Under the pieces are notes generated by a model. It had not been told where the DNA came from, did not search any database, and saw nothing but the letters and a program-made list of their open reading frames with translations. Made by a program: the position numbers and the translations under genes. 64,000 nt of DNA from Anaerolineales bacterium (GTDB taxonomy: Bacteria; Chloroflexota; Anaerolineae; 4572-78; J111), in NCBI GenBank assembly GCA_020634935.1, contig JACKAT010000015.1, positions 1 to 64,000 of the forward strand, read 5' to 3'. Below, piece by piece: positions 43,240 to 50,433 of the stretch (within the stretch, counting starts at the first letter, position 1; every line of letters begins with the position of its first letter).

Positions 43240-43507
43240 AGAGAATGTAACTCAAGGTAAAGAACTGCCAGAAAATTTTGACTCTCTTGAGGAGTTTTGG
43301 GGGTTTTGGGACACACATAGCAGTGCCGACTATGAAGATTTGATGGAGACAGTAGACGTAGAGATTGAATTAACTTCCAGCAAGATATATTGCGCCATAG
43401 CCAAAGATTTATTATCTCAGGTGCGAACTCAAGCCCGTCAGCAAGGCGTATCAACAGAGACTTTGATTAATTTGTGGCTTCAAGAAAAACTTTCTGTCTT
43501 GGCCTAA
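43229..43507 (+). CDS. brnA: BrnA-type antitoxin
   Basis: 92 residues from MQNKENVTQGKELPENFDSL; the frame at 43199 starts within the toxin. The N-terminus ELPENFDSLEEFWGFWDTHS is the toxin-binding segment of the BrnA/CopG antitoxin family. The C-terminus VRTQARQQGVSTETLINLWL plus QEKL is a ribbon-helix-helix-type DNA-binding helix pair. It would repress the module. Toxin first, antitoxin second is the usual BrnTA order. Confidence 0.78.
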   Translation: MQNKENVTQGKELPENFDSLEEFWGFWDTHSSADYEDLMETVDVEIELTSSKIYCAIAKDLLSQVRTQARQQGVSTETLINLWLQEKLSVLA

Positions 43508-43602
43508 CGGGTTGCTGCTTTGTGTTTAATTTTTCGATGACAATCTGTCGGAGACATTGGTACGAAATCTCACATCCTCGGTACGTTACCGTTGGGGATC
43601 AT

Positions 43603-43624
43603 GCCTCAACTTGCCCTACCCTGC
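43603..43624. repeat. right 22-bp direct repeat flanking BrnTA
   Basis: Exact copy of 42810-42831, placed just before the 3' end of the REC-kinase gene. Confidence 0.85.
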
Positions 43625-43627
43625 GGT

Positions 43628-44788
43628 TTAGCCATCCAGACTAAAAGCGGGCAGGGTAAAATAAAACAAGCTGCCCTGCCCGGCCTTACTCTCCACGCCA
43701 ACTTCGCCGCCCAATTTTTCAATAATACGCCGCACGATGGCCAGCCCTAAGCCCTGGCCCTGGCCCACTTTCTCTAGCCGGGTAAAGTGGGTGAAGAGGT
43801 AATCCTGGGCATCGAGCGCGACGCCGGGACCGTTGTCGGCGGCCCAGAAGCGGATGGCGCCACCGGCCAGCGGCGTGGCGCCCACCTCGATGCGAGGCGG
43901 TTGGCCGCCATATTTAATGCCGTTGCTGACGTAGTTGATCCACACCTCTTCGATCCAGGGCGCGTGGCCGCTGGCCAGCGGCCACGCTGCCGGTACAACG
44001 AGTTCGGCCTGATACTGGTGGAGCATAGTGGCCAACCGCCGCCGGACATCGTGAAAAATAACGGTCATATCGATTGGCCCGGTTTCAACCGCATTGCGGC
44101 GAACTCGGGCCAGCATCAGCAGCGCATCCACAATACGCAGCCCCTGGTGGCCGCTGCGCATAATTTGCTCAACCAGTTCCAGCCGCTCGGCCGGGGGGAG
44201 GGGATCGTCGTGAAAGGTTTCGCCCAGCAGTTCCGCATAGCCGATGATAGCCGCAAAGGGGTTCTTTAGATCATAGGCCATCGTCCGGGTAAAGGCATCG
44301 AGTTCTTCATTACTGGCTTGCAGCGATTGGTTGGCTTGCCGCAGTTCGGCATTGGTTAGCGACAGTTCGTCATTGGCCTGCTGGAGCTGCCGCTGCAAAA
44401 TCCGGATAGTCAGGTGATTTTGAATACGGGCGATGATCTCATCAACCTGAAACGGCTTGGTGATGTAATCGACGCCGCCGGCGTCAAAGGCTTTTACCTT
44501 ATCCAGCACCGCGTCCATCGCACTGATGAAAATAATGGGGATGTCACCCGTTTGGGGGTCGGCTTTGAGTTGGCGGCAAACGTCGTAGCCGTCCAGGTCG
44601 GGCATTTTGATGTCGAGCAGAATCAAATCGGGCGGGGCGCTGCGGGCGACCATGAGGGCCATTTGACCGCTGGGGACGCCGCGCACATCGTAGCCGCGCA
44701 CGGTCAGCAGGGCTTGCAGATAGCGCAGGTTGGGCAGCGTATCATCGACAATTAAAATGTCGCCTCGGCGGGCGTCGGATTGGCTCAT
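43628..44788 (-). CDS. response regulator-kinase fusion with Tyr in place of H-box His
   Basis: 386 residues from MSQSDARRGDILIVDDTLPN; the frame reaches 44962, but upstream residues include repeat-derived sequence (VNGQRSAVRR). A close paralogue of 27898-29091. The receiver has Asp59 in LILLDIKMPDL and Lys111 in VDYITKPFQ. A heptad coiled coil follows. The expected H-box reads TMAYDLKNPFAAI, with Tyr172 where the paralogue has His184. The HATPase is intact (EVWINYVSNGIKYGG, GLGLAIVRRIIEKLGG). It may be a pseudokinase or act on a partner. It ends next to the BrnTA direct repeat. Confidence 0.85.
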   Translation of the reverse strand: MSQSDARRGDILIVDDTLPNLRYLQALLTVRGYDVRGVPSGQMALMVARSAPPDLILLDIKMPDLDGYDVCRQLKADPQTGDIPIIFISAMDAVLDKVKAFDAGGVDYITKPFQVDEIIARIQNHLTIRILQRQLQQANDELSLTNAELRQANQSLQASNEELDAFTRTMAYDLKNPFAAIIGYAELLGETFHDDPLPPAERLELVEQIMRSGHQGLRIVDALLMLARVRRNAVETGPIDMTVIFHDVRRRLATMLHQYQAELVVPAAWPLASGHAPWIEEVWINYVSNGIKYGGQPPRIEVGATPLAGGAIRFWAADNGPGVALDAQDYLFTHFTRLEKVGQGQGLGLAIVRRIIEKLGGEVGVESKAGQGSLFYFTLPAFSLDG

Positions 44789-44899
44789 GGCGCGTTCCCG
44801 TTGATAGCCGGCAAATAGGGGTACACACACATTACGCAGATTTATGGGTGGTGTCAAATAGACATCAGGAAAAATGCGCACGTTGCTAATGGCCTCATT

Positions 44900-44990
44900 T
44901 CGCCGGACCGCCGACCGTTGACCGTTGACCGCCGAAGGCCCCCAAAGGCATTTGTCTTCCACGGCCGGCGGTGGTCTGAGGGCTTACTGG
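44900..44990. repeat. GC-rich inverted repeat
   Basis: CCGACCGTTGACCGTTGACC at the left is partly complementary to GGCCGGCGGTGGTCTGAGG at the right. Same type as about 13425-13515. It lies between the antiporter and the REC-kinase start. Confidence 0.4.
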
Positions 44991-44996
44991 CCCGCC

Positions 44997-46907
44997 TCAA
45001 TTGAGGTGGGTTCGGTGGGCTATCCGCTCCAGCTCGCCCAGCGGATCGAGCTGGTTGATGGCCTGTTGCAGTGAGGCCTCGTGGCCGATCAACATCAGCA
45101 AATCGCCCTGTTTCAGGCGGGTGTCGCCGTGAGGCACCAGCACTTCGCCGCTGCGGCGCAGCCCCATCACCAGGGCATCGCCCGGCAGCAGCACCCGGCG
45201 CAAAAGCTGGCCGTCCCAGCGCGGGCTGTTGAGTTCGACCTCGCGGATTTCGACGCCGTCGGCCTGATCGGCCAGCAGATCGAAGGCGGCCGGGAAGTTG
45301 AGCGCCCCTTCCAGCGCCAGCACGGTAGCCAACTGCGGCTGAACCACTCGCACCCCCATGGCCGCCAACTGGCCCGCAAAGCGGGGGTCGCTGGCTTGAG
45401 CCACCAGGTGCGGGATATCAAACGTTTTTTTGGCCAGCCGGCAGACCGTCAGATTGAGGTCATCGTAGGTGCTCATCGCGATCAGCGCTCGAGCCGAGGC
45501 CGCGCCGACTTTAGCCAAAACATCCGGCTTGGTGGGGTCGCCCGCCACGACCGGCAAATCTTGGCGGCGGGTGGATCGCTTTCGACCGCGATCAAACCCA
45601 ACCACGGTCACGGGTTCGCCGGCCTTGAGCAGCCGTTCGGCCAGCAGCGTCGCCATTTCGCCCAACCCCACAATGATAACGCCCCGGCGGGTCTCCAGGT
45701 CAGGGAGTGGCAAAATGCGATTAAAGACGAGGGGTGAGATGGTACAGGTGACTATAGCCACCAAAATAATAGCCGAGTCGATGGCTTGATTGATGACGCC
45801 CATCTCCAGAGCAATCGCCGCCGCGGCGATAATCAACGACAACCGAGCGGAGAGCAAGCCGCCTGCCGCCAGCGTCTGTCGCCACGAAAACTGCGCACGA
45901 TAAAATAGGGCCGCGACAAATTTGACGACATAGGCAATCGCCAGCAACAGCGGCACCAACAGCATCGCGTCGGATGAGGTCAGGAGCGAGGGCAGGTCAA
46001 ACTGAACGCCGACCATGATAAAGAAGATGGGGATGAAAAAGCCAAAGCCGATGGCATCCATCTTCATCCGCAGTTGCGAGCTTTCCCGCTGGGCCAGTAG
46101 CGAAATTACCGCTCCGGCCAGGAAAGCGCCCAAAATCACCTCGATACCCAGCCATTGCGACAGGGCGATAAAGGCCACCATCAGGGCCATCGCCCCGCGC
46201 ACCTGAATTTGGGCTGTGGCGTGCGATAACTCCTCAATGAGGCGGGGCAAACCGGGAATCCTGGCCACGATTCGTCCGACGCGGACGACCACGGCAAAGG
46301 CGGCCAGCAGCAAAAACACCAGCAGGACTTCCGGCGTTAAGCCCCGGCTCATGATGACGATGTCAACCGTAATGAGGATCAACGTGCCGAAATCGGCCAC
46401 CAGGGCCGATATCAACAGCGTTTGGCCGAAGCGAGACCCCATTAACTTGCGCTCTTTGAGGACCGGAACCACGATGCCCAGCGAGGTGGTGCTTAAAATG
46501 AGGGCAATGATGAACGGTTCTTGAACCAGGCCAAATTGCAGCAGCCCTTCGGCGGCCAGAAAGGCCAGGCCGACCGTGGTCAGGAAGACCACCAGGCTCA
46601 AGTTGAGCGGATTGGCCAGCCGGCTTTTTCCCGACAGCGTATCGACGCCGTTGGTGATGATCGAAAAATCGACCTCCAGGCCGGAGATGAACATCAGGTA
46701 AGTAAAGCCGAAGATGGTTAAAAATTCTAGCGCCTGGCTGGGTTCGATGAGGTTTAGCCCGCTGCGGCCGACGATCATCCCGGCGATAATCTCGCCGACG
46801 ACGATGGGGAGCTGCAATCGTTTCAATCGCGAGGCCAACAGCGGCACTGAGGCCGCCAGGCTGGTGATGAGCAACAACGACAGAAAGGGAAACTCTTGGT
46901 GGGACAT
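44997..46907 (-). CDS. KefB-type cation:proton antiporter with TrkA domains
   Basis: 636 residues. The first 390 form a CPA2 antiporter with about 12 helices: LQLPIVVGEIIAGMIVGRSG, FIALSQWLGIEVILGAFLAG and the FFIPIFFIMVGVQFDL half-site. A TrkA-N/RCK domain follows (GVIIVGLGEMATLLAERLL, about 408-520). Then comes a TrkA-C domain to about 625 (VRRVLLPGDALVMGLRRSG-like strands, GDLLMLIGHEASL). It probably exchanges K+ or Na+ for H+ under nucleotide control. AAGGAAGCGCCC precedes the ATG. Confidence 0.88.
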   Translation of the reverse strand: MSHQEFPFLSLLLITSLAASVPLLASRLKRLQLPIVVGEIIAGMIVGRSGLNLIEPSQALEFLTIFGFTYLMFISGLEVDFSIITNGVDTLSGKSRLANPLNLSLVVFLTTVGLAFLAAEGLLQFGLVQEPFIIALILSTTSLGIVVPVLKERKLMGSRFGQTLLISALVADFGTLILITVDIVIMSRGLTPEVLLVFLLLAAFAVVVRVGRIVARIPGLPRLIEELSHATAQIQVRGAMALMVAFIALSQWLGIEVILGAFLAGAVISLLAQRESSQLRMKMDAIGFGFFIPIFFIMVGVQFDLPSLLTSSDAMLLVPLLLAIAYVVKFVAALFYRAQFSWRQTLAAGGLLSARLSLIIAAAAIALEMGVINQAIDSAIILVAIVTCTISPLVFNRILPLPDLETRRGVIIVGLGEMATLLAERLLKAGEPVTVVGFDRGRKRSTRRQDLPVVAGDPTKPDVLAKVGAASARALIAMSTYDDLNLTVCRLAKKTFDIPHLVAQASDPRFAGQLAAMGVRVVQPQLATVLALEGALNFPAAFDLLADQADGVEIREVELNSPRWDGQLLRRVLLPGDALVMGLRRSGEVLVPHGDTRLKQGDLLMLIGHEASLQQAINQLDPLGELERIAHRTHLN

Positions 46908-47034
46908 GGGCGCTTCCTTTTTGCCCCCAGTTTAAAGCAAAAACTCCCCGGATGCGCCCGACATCTGGGGGGAAAATCTATAGGCAAAGTGACCAGTTTT
47001 TGGCCTGGTTAGGGCGCTAGGGGACCCCTTTGGT

Positions 47035-47098
47035 TCGTAGTAACGGCTTTAGCCGTTTATTTGGACAGCACCGCTAAAGCGGTGACTACCAACAAGGT
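47035..47098. repeat. hairpin repeat (AACGGCTTTAGCCGTT / CACCGCTAAAGCGGTG)
   Basis: Two adjacent hairpins, AACGGCTTTAGCCGTT and CACCGCTAAAGCGGTG, with GTAGTAA and GACTACCAAC at the outer ends. A common type of dispersed hairpin in this group. It borders the 3' end of the next gene. Confidence 0.5.
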
Positions 47099-47727
47099 TA
47101 GCCTTCGATTAGCCAGCGCAGTACCGTGACCCCGCCGGTGCCGAACATGACACAAGCCAGCAAGACCACGACCAAACAACTGACAATATAATGAAATTGG
47201 AAGAATTGGGTAAACCCGCCCGGCGACTCTTCTTCGGCGGCATAGTAGAAATTGGCCGGAACCCCTGCGCCGACCGGAGCGTCGGCATTGGCCGGCACCA
47301 GAGCCGATAAGGTGTCCAAACCAGGGTAGGTTGTCGCTGTACCCTGCGCGATCGACTTGGTGCGGCGGCTGACGTGCCTGGACTCGGCTTCCTCTTTTAG
47401 GCGGCTCAAGGCCGGGTGAAACGGCTCAATTGTTTCCAAGCGCTGAATGTAGCGGTTGGCCAAGAAAAACTTCTCTTTAGCCAGCGCTTTAACGGCCTGC
47501 TTAAAATAATCTTCGGCCACCTTCTCATCGACAATCACGTTGCCCCGCAGTTCGTCGCGGAGGCGGCCCACATGGGCATCGATGGCATCCATCTGCTTCT
47601 CGATGCTGCGGGCCGCGCGTTGATCGGTCTCTGTTTCTAAGGCGGCTTCAAGCTGGGCTCGATTGGCCAGCAGTTGTTGAATGGTTATTTCGTTATAGTC
47701 TCGTTGTTCTGGGGTTAATGGTACCAT
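47098..47727 (-). CDS. tail-anchored coiled-coil membrane protein, unknown function
   Basis: 209 residues. The N-terminal 75 residues are strongly helical and charged (RAQLEAALETETDQRAARSI), with a second helical block resembling a TPR-like tail (YFKQAVKALAKEKFFLANRY). A low-complexity linker leads to a single C-terminal transmembrane helix (YIVSCLVVVLLACVMFGTGG). No family is recognised. The glycosyltransferase ends 14 bases upstream, so the two may be co-transcribed. Confidence 0.65.
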   Translation of the reverse strand: MVPLTPEQRDYNEITIQQLLANRAQLEAALETETDQRAARSIEKQMDAIDAHVGRLRDELRGNVIVDEKVAEDYFKQAVKALAKEKFFLANRYIQRLETIEPFHPALSRLKEEAESRHVSRRTKSIAQGTATTYPGLDTLSALVPANADAPVGAGVPANFYYAAEEESPGGFTQFFQFHYIVSCLVVVLLACVMFGTGGVTVLRWLIEG

Positions 47728-47741
47728 TGTTACTTTAACCT

Positions 47742-48929
47742 TTACGCTTGATAGGCCCGTTCCACGATAGACGCCAGATCAGACCAGTCATAATTTTGCC
47801 GGATGTGCGCGGCGGCGGCTTGCCCCAGCCGGCGTTGTTGGGCTGGATCGCCTAATACATCAACCACGGCGGCAGCGAACGCTGCGTCATCTTCGGGCGG
47901 AACCAGCACACCCGACATCCCGGCTTGAATGTACTCGCGGTTCTGTCCCACAGCATCGGCCACCACCGGCAGCCCGGCCAACAGCAGATCGATCAGCTTG
48001 ACCGAGCATTTGGTGCGGTTGATGACCGTGTCGTCGTAGGGGAAAACCGCCACGTTGGCCGCCTGAAAGTGGGCCGCCAGGTGATCGACCGGCAGCCAGC
48101 CGGTAAAGCGGACGTACTCGGTCAGACCGGCCTGAGCCAACTGCTGTCGCAGCCGACTCTCTTCACCATTAAGCCCCTGCCCGACGATAAGCCAGCGCGC
48201 TTCCGGCATCGATCCGGCCACTTGGCGAACCAAGTTGACAATGCGCTCTAATCGAAACTCCAGAAAGCGGGAGTAGAGCAAAACGGTGGGCGATTGGCCC
48301 AACTGCCATTTAACGCGCACGGTCTGCGGCGTCAAAGCGGCGCTTGAGTTGTTAATCCTTCCTTCTAATATGACGCCGTTCGGTACGTAAAAGATACGGC
48401 CGGATCGGCGCTGTCCCACTAATTTTTCCAACTCGCGGCTGGCGACCGTCACCGCATCGGCGTGGCGCAGTCCCCATTGCTCCTGCCGGGTGAATAGGTG
48501 CTTTTGCCAGCCGGGGTACGGCAGTTTGTCGTTCCAGGCCTGCTCCCAATCATCGCTGTCAAGCACCAGCCGGGCCGAAAGTTGGCCCCAGCGACGCAGC
48601 CGCCGGCACAGCCAGTGGCTCAACCCGGCGTAAGCCTTCGGTTTGAAAAAATGGATCACATCGGGATCGAGCGCTACAGCATACCTGACCAGGGTCAGGG
48701 TCAATCGAATTTCAAAGATCAGGGGGAGATTGGGCGGCAGCATGACATTGATCACCTCAACCCCGCCGTCTTCCCAACACTGTCCGGTCCGGTCGGGATC
48801 GTCCCACGGCGGGATCAGCACCGTGACGCGATGCCCGCGTTTAACCAGCGCTCGCGCCAGTGGCAGCGCCCGGACACTCATCGTGCCCTTGGGCTGCAAC
48901 CCAAACGGACCTACAAAGACAATGTTCAT
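47742..48929 (-). CDS. family 4 glycosyltransferase
   Basis: 395 residues from MNIVFVGPFGLQPKGTMSVR; upstream frame residues are not typical. A GT-B fold. The N-terminal domain has LPLARALVKRGHRVTVLIPP. The C-terminal nucleotide-sugar domain has TVLLYSRFLEFRLERIVNLV, ARWLIVGQGLNGEESRLRQQ and ANVAVFPYDDTVINRTKCSV plus KLIDLLLAGLPVVAD, the E/K-x7-E-like region of GT4. It probably builds a surface polysaccharide or glycolipid. The promoter TTCACC-N17-TATACT ends six bases before the ATG. Confidence 0.85.
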   Translation of the reverse strand: MNIVFVGPFGLQPKGTMSVRALPLARALVKRGHRVTVLIPPWDDPDRTGQCWEDGGVEVINVMLPPNLPLIFEIRLTLTLVRYAVALDPDVIHFFKPKAYAGLSHWLCRRLRRWGQLSARLVLDSDDWEQAWNDKLPYPGWQKHLFTRQEQWGLRHADAVTVASRELEKLVGQRRSGRIFYVPNGVILEGRINNSSAALTPQTVRVKWQLGQSPTVLLYSRFLEFRLERIVNLVRQVAGSMPEARWLIVGQGLNGEESRLRQQLAQAGLTEYVRFTGWLPVDHLAAHFQAANVAVFPYDDTVINRTKCSVKLIDLLLAGLPVVADAVGQNREYIQAGMSGVLVPPEDDAAFAAAVVDVLGDPAQQRRLGQAAAAHIRQNYDWSDLASIVERAYQA

Positions 48930-48935
48930 CGTTTT

Positions 48936-48964
48936 AGTATAAAAGGTGATTTTAACGAGGTGAA
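48936..48964 (-). promoter_or_regulatory. leaderless-type promoter of the glycosyltransferase
   Basis: On the minus strand TTCACC (48964-48959), a 17-base spacer, TATACT (48941-48936), then six bases to ATG at 48929. No ribosome-binding site is visible. This is the same layout as at 5327 and 10696. Confidence 0.5.
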
Positions 48965-49009
48965 TATTTTCTGGCAAATCGGGGGACGGTTTATCTGATT
49001 CAGGGAGCC

Positions 49010-49094
49010 AGGTGACAGTCACTTGAGCACCCTAAATCGACCTGTCTGAACTTCTTAAATGCTGATTTACCGACAATAAGTGACTGTCGCCTTT
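49010..49094. repeat. family-1 palindromic element, short copy
   Basis: AGGTGACAGTCACTTGAG at the left and ATAAGTGACTGTCGCCTTT at the right enclose 50 bases. It lacks the outer TTACGCAGTT ends. It ends four bases before the stop of the MFS gene. Confidence 0.75.
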
Positions 49095-49097
49095 ATA

Positions 49098-50300
49098 CTA
49101 AATGCGAACTCTCCGCCAAAATACGACAAAGGCGAGCAGCACAATGGCCGCTGAAACCGTCCCAATCGCTGTTAGACCGCCCCATACCCACAACGGCCCG
49201 CCGATCAACGCTCCCACCACCCGGCCCACGCCGGCGACAGCGATGTAAGAGGCCATCATCGTGGCCCGAGCCTCCGGCAAAATCTCCGTCACCAGCGAAA
49301 TAGCCGTGACAAAGGTGAACTCAAATATGACAAAGACCAGAAATAGACCGACTAACGCCAGCGTGAGGCTCTGAGCCATAACCGGCAGCAGTAAATAACC
49401 CAGCGCCGATAGGAGAAGCCCTATCCTAACCGCTCGCTGCAATCCAATCCGGTCGGACAGCGAGGCGGTTACAACTTCGCCCGACAGTTCGGCCACGCCG
49501 ATGACGGTGGTGGCCGTCCCCAAGGCCACCACCCTCAACGCAAACTGATCCTCCAGCCAAGCGCCGTACACCACAAACAGGTTATCGTTGGCCATACTGG
49601 TTAAAAAACCGAACGCTAACATGCCCAACACCGCCGGACTGCCCGACAACTGCCGCCAAGCCTGGCCAAAAGTGATGGCCCCGGCACTTCGTTGGCTGCG
49701 GCGAGACCCTCCGGAGAAGAGCACCCCCAGCATCGCTAGACTGACCAGCCCCAGGCCGCCCATAACCAAAAAGGGGGCGCGCCAGCTAAATCGCTCGATG
49801 AGCAGGCCAATCGCCGGAATTCCAATTAACGTCGCGCCGGCCCAACTCATCTCAATCAGCCCGACCACCATCCCGCGCCGCTTAAAGGGGACCCGCTCGC
49901 CGATGTAAGCTTGCAGCGCCGGATCGAAGATGTTCTTGCCCAGCCCGGCCAAAAACAAGGCGATCAAGATCGTCAGGTAAAACGGCAAAAAGCCCCCGGC
50001 CAGCATACCGATCGACATAATGCCCAAGCCTAGCAGCATCATCGTCCGGTAGCCCCAGCGGTCGCTGACCGGGCCGAACAGCGGGCTGAGAATGCCGGTC
50101 AACTGATTCAAAGCAATCAGCGAGGTAATCGATACCAGCGGCACACCTAACCCTCGGGCGAGCGCCGGGGCAAACGGGTAGGCAAAGCGGCGGGATGTGT
50201 TGAGCAGGAGTCGCGCCAGCGCCGCCACGGTCATCTCCAAGCCCAATTTCCGGCTCGATGACTCCGGCGCCGGTGTGGTGAGTTGTTCGGTCATAGACAT
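49098..50300 (-). CDS. MFS transporter
   Basis: About 400 residues from MSMTEQLTTPAPES (CCGGATAAAA upstream; ATG at 50294 is an alternative). Twelve helices. The conserved loop 2-3 motif reads FGPVSDRWGYRTMMLLGLG, and its second-half counterpart ASLSDRIGLQRAVRIGLLLS. The central loop is short and basic (SGGSRRSQRSAG). An efflux-type transporter of unknown substrate. It is separated from the copper ATPase upstream by a strong terminator, so it is expressed on its own. Confidence 0.85.
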   Translation of the reverse strand: MSMTEQLTTPAPESSSRKLGLEMTVAALARLLLNTSRRFAYPFAPALARGLGVPLVSITSLIALNQLTGILSPLFGPVSDRWGYRTMMLLGLGIMSIGMLAGGFLPFYLTILIALFLAGLGKNIFDPALQAYIGERVPFKRRGMVVGLIEMSWAGATLIGIPAIGLLIERFSWRAPFLVMGGLGLVSLAMLGVLFSGGSRRSQRSAGAITFGQAWRQLSGSPAVLGMLAFGFLTSMANDNLFVVYGAWLEDQFALRVVALGTATTVIGVAELSGEVVTASLSDRIGLQRAVRIGLLLSALGYLLLPVMAQSLTLALVGLFLVFVIFEFTFVTAISLVTEILPEARATMMASYIAVAGVGRVVGALIGGPLWVWGGLTAIGTVSAAIVLLAFVVFWRRVRI

Positions 50301-50370
50301 TTTTATCCGGCAGAGGCAAAAATAGACCTGACATTTTAGTCGCAAGCCGCAGAATTAGCTAATGATGCCC

Positions 50371-50414
50371 AAAAAAACAGGCGTTACAGAAAATCTACGC
50401 TGTAACGCCTGTTT
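50371..50414 (-). terminator. intrinsic terminator after the copper ATPase
   Basis: AAACAGGCGTTACAG and CTGTAACGCCTGTTT form a perfect 15-bp stem with a 10-base loop. On the minus strand a run of seven T follows. Confidence 0.92.
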
Positions 50415-50433
50415 ATTACGATCAACTCAGACT

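Noticed and set aside
44789..44962. N-terminal extension of the REC-kinase
   Set aside because: The 58 extra residues include repeat-derived VNGQRSAVRR from the GC-rich inverted repeat; the receiver domain starts right after the internal ATG at 44788.
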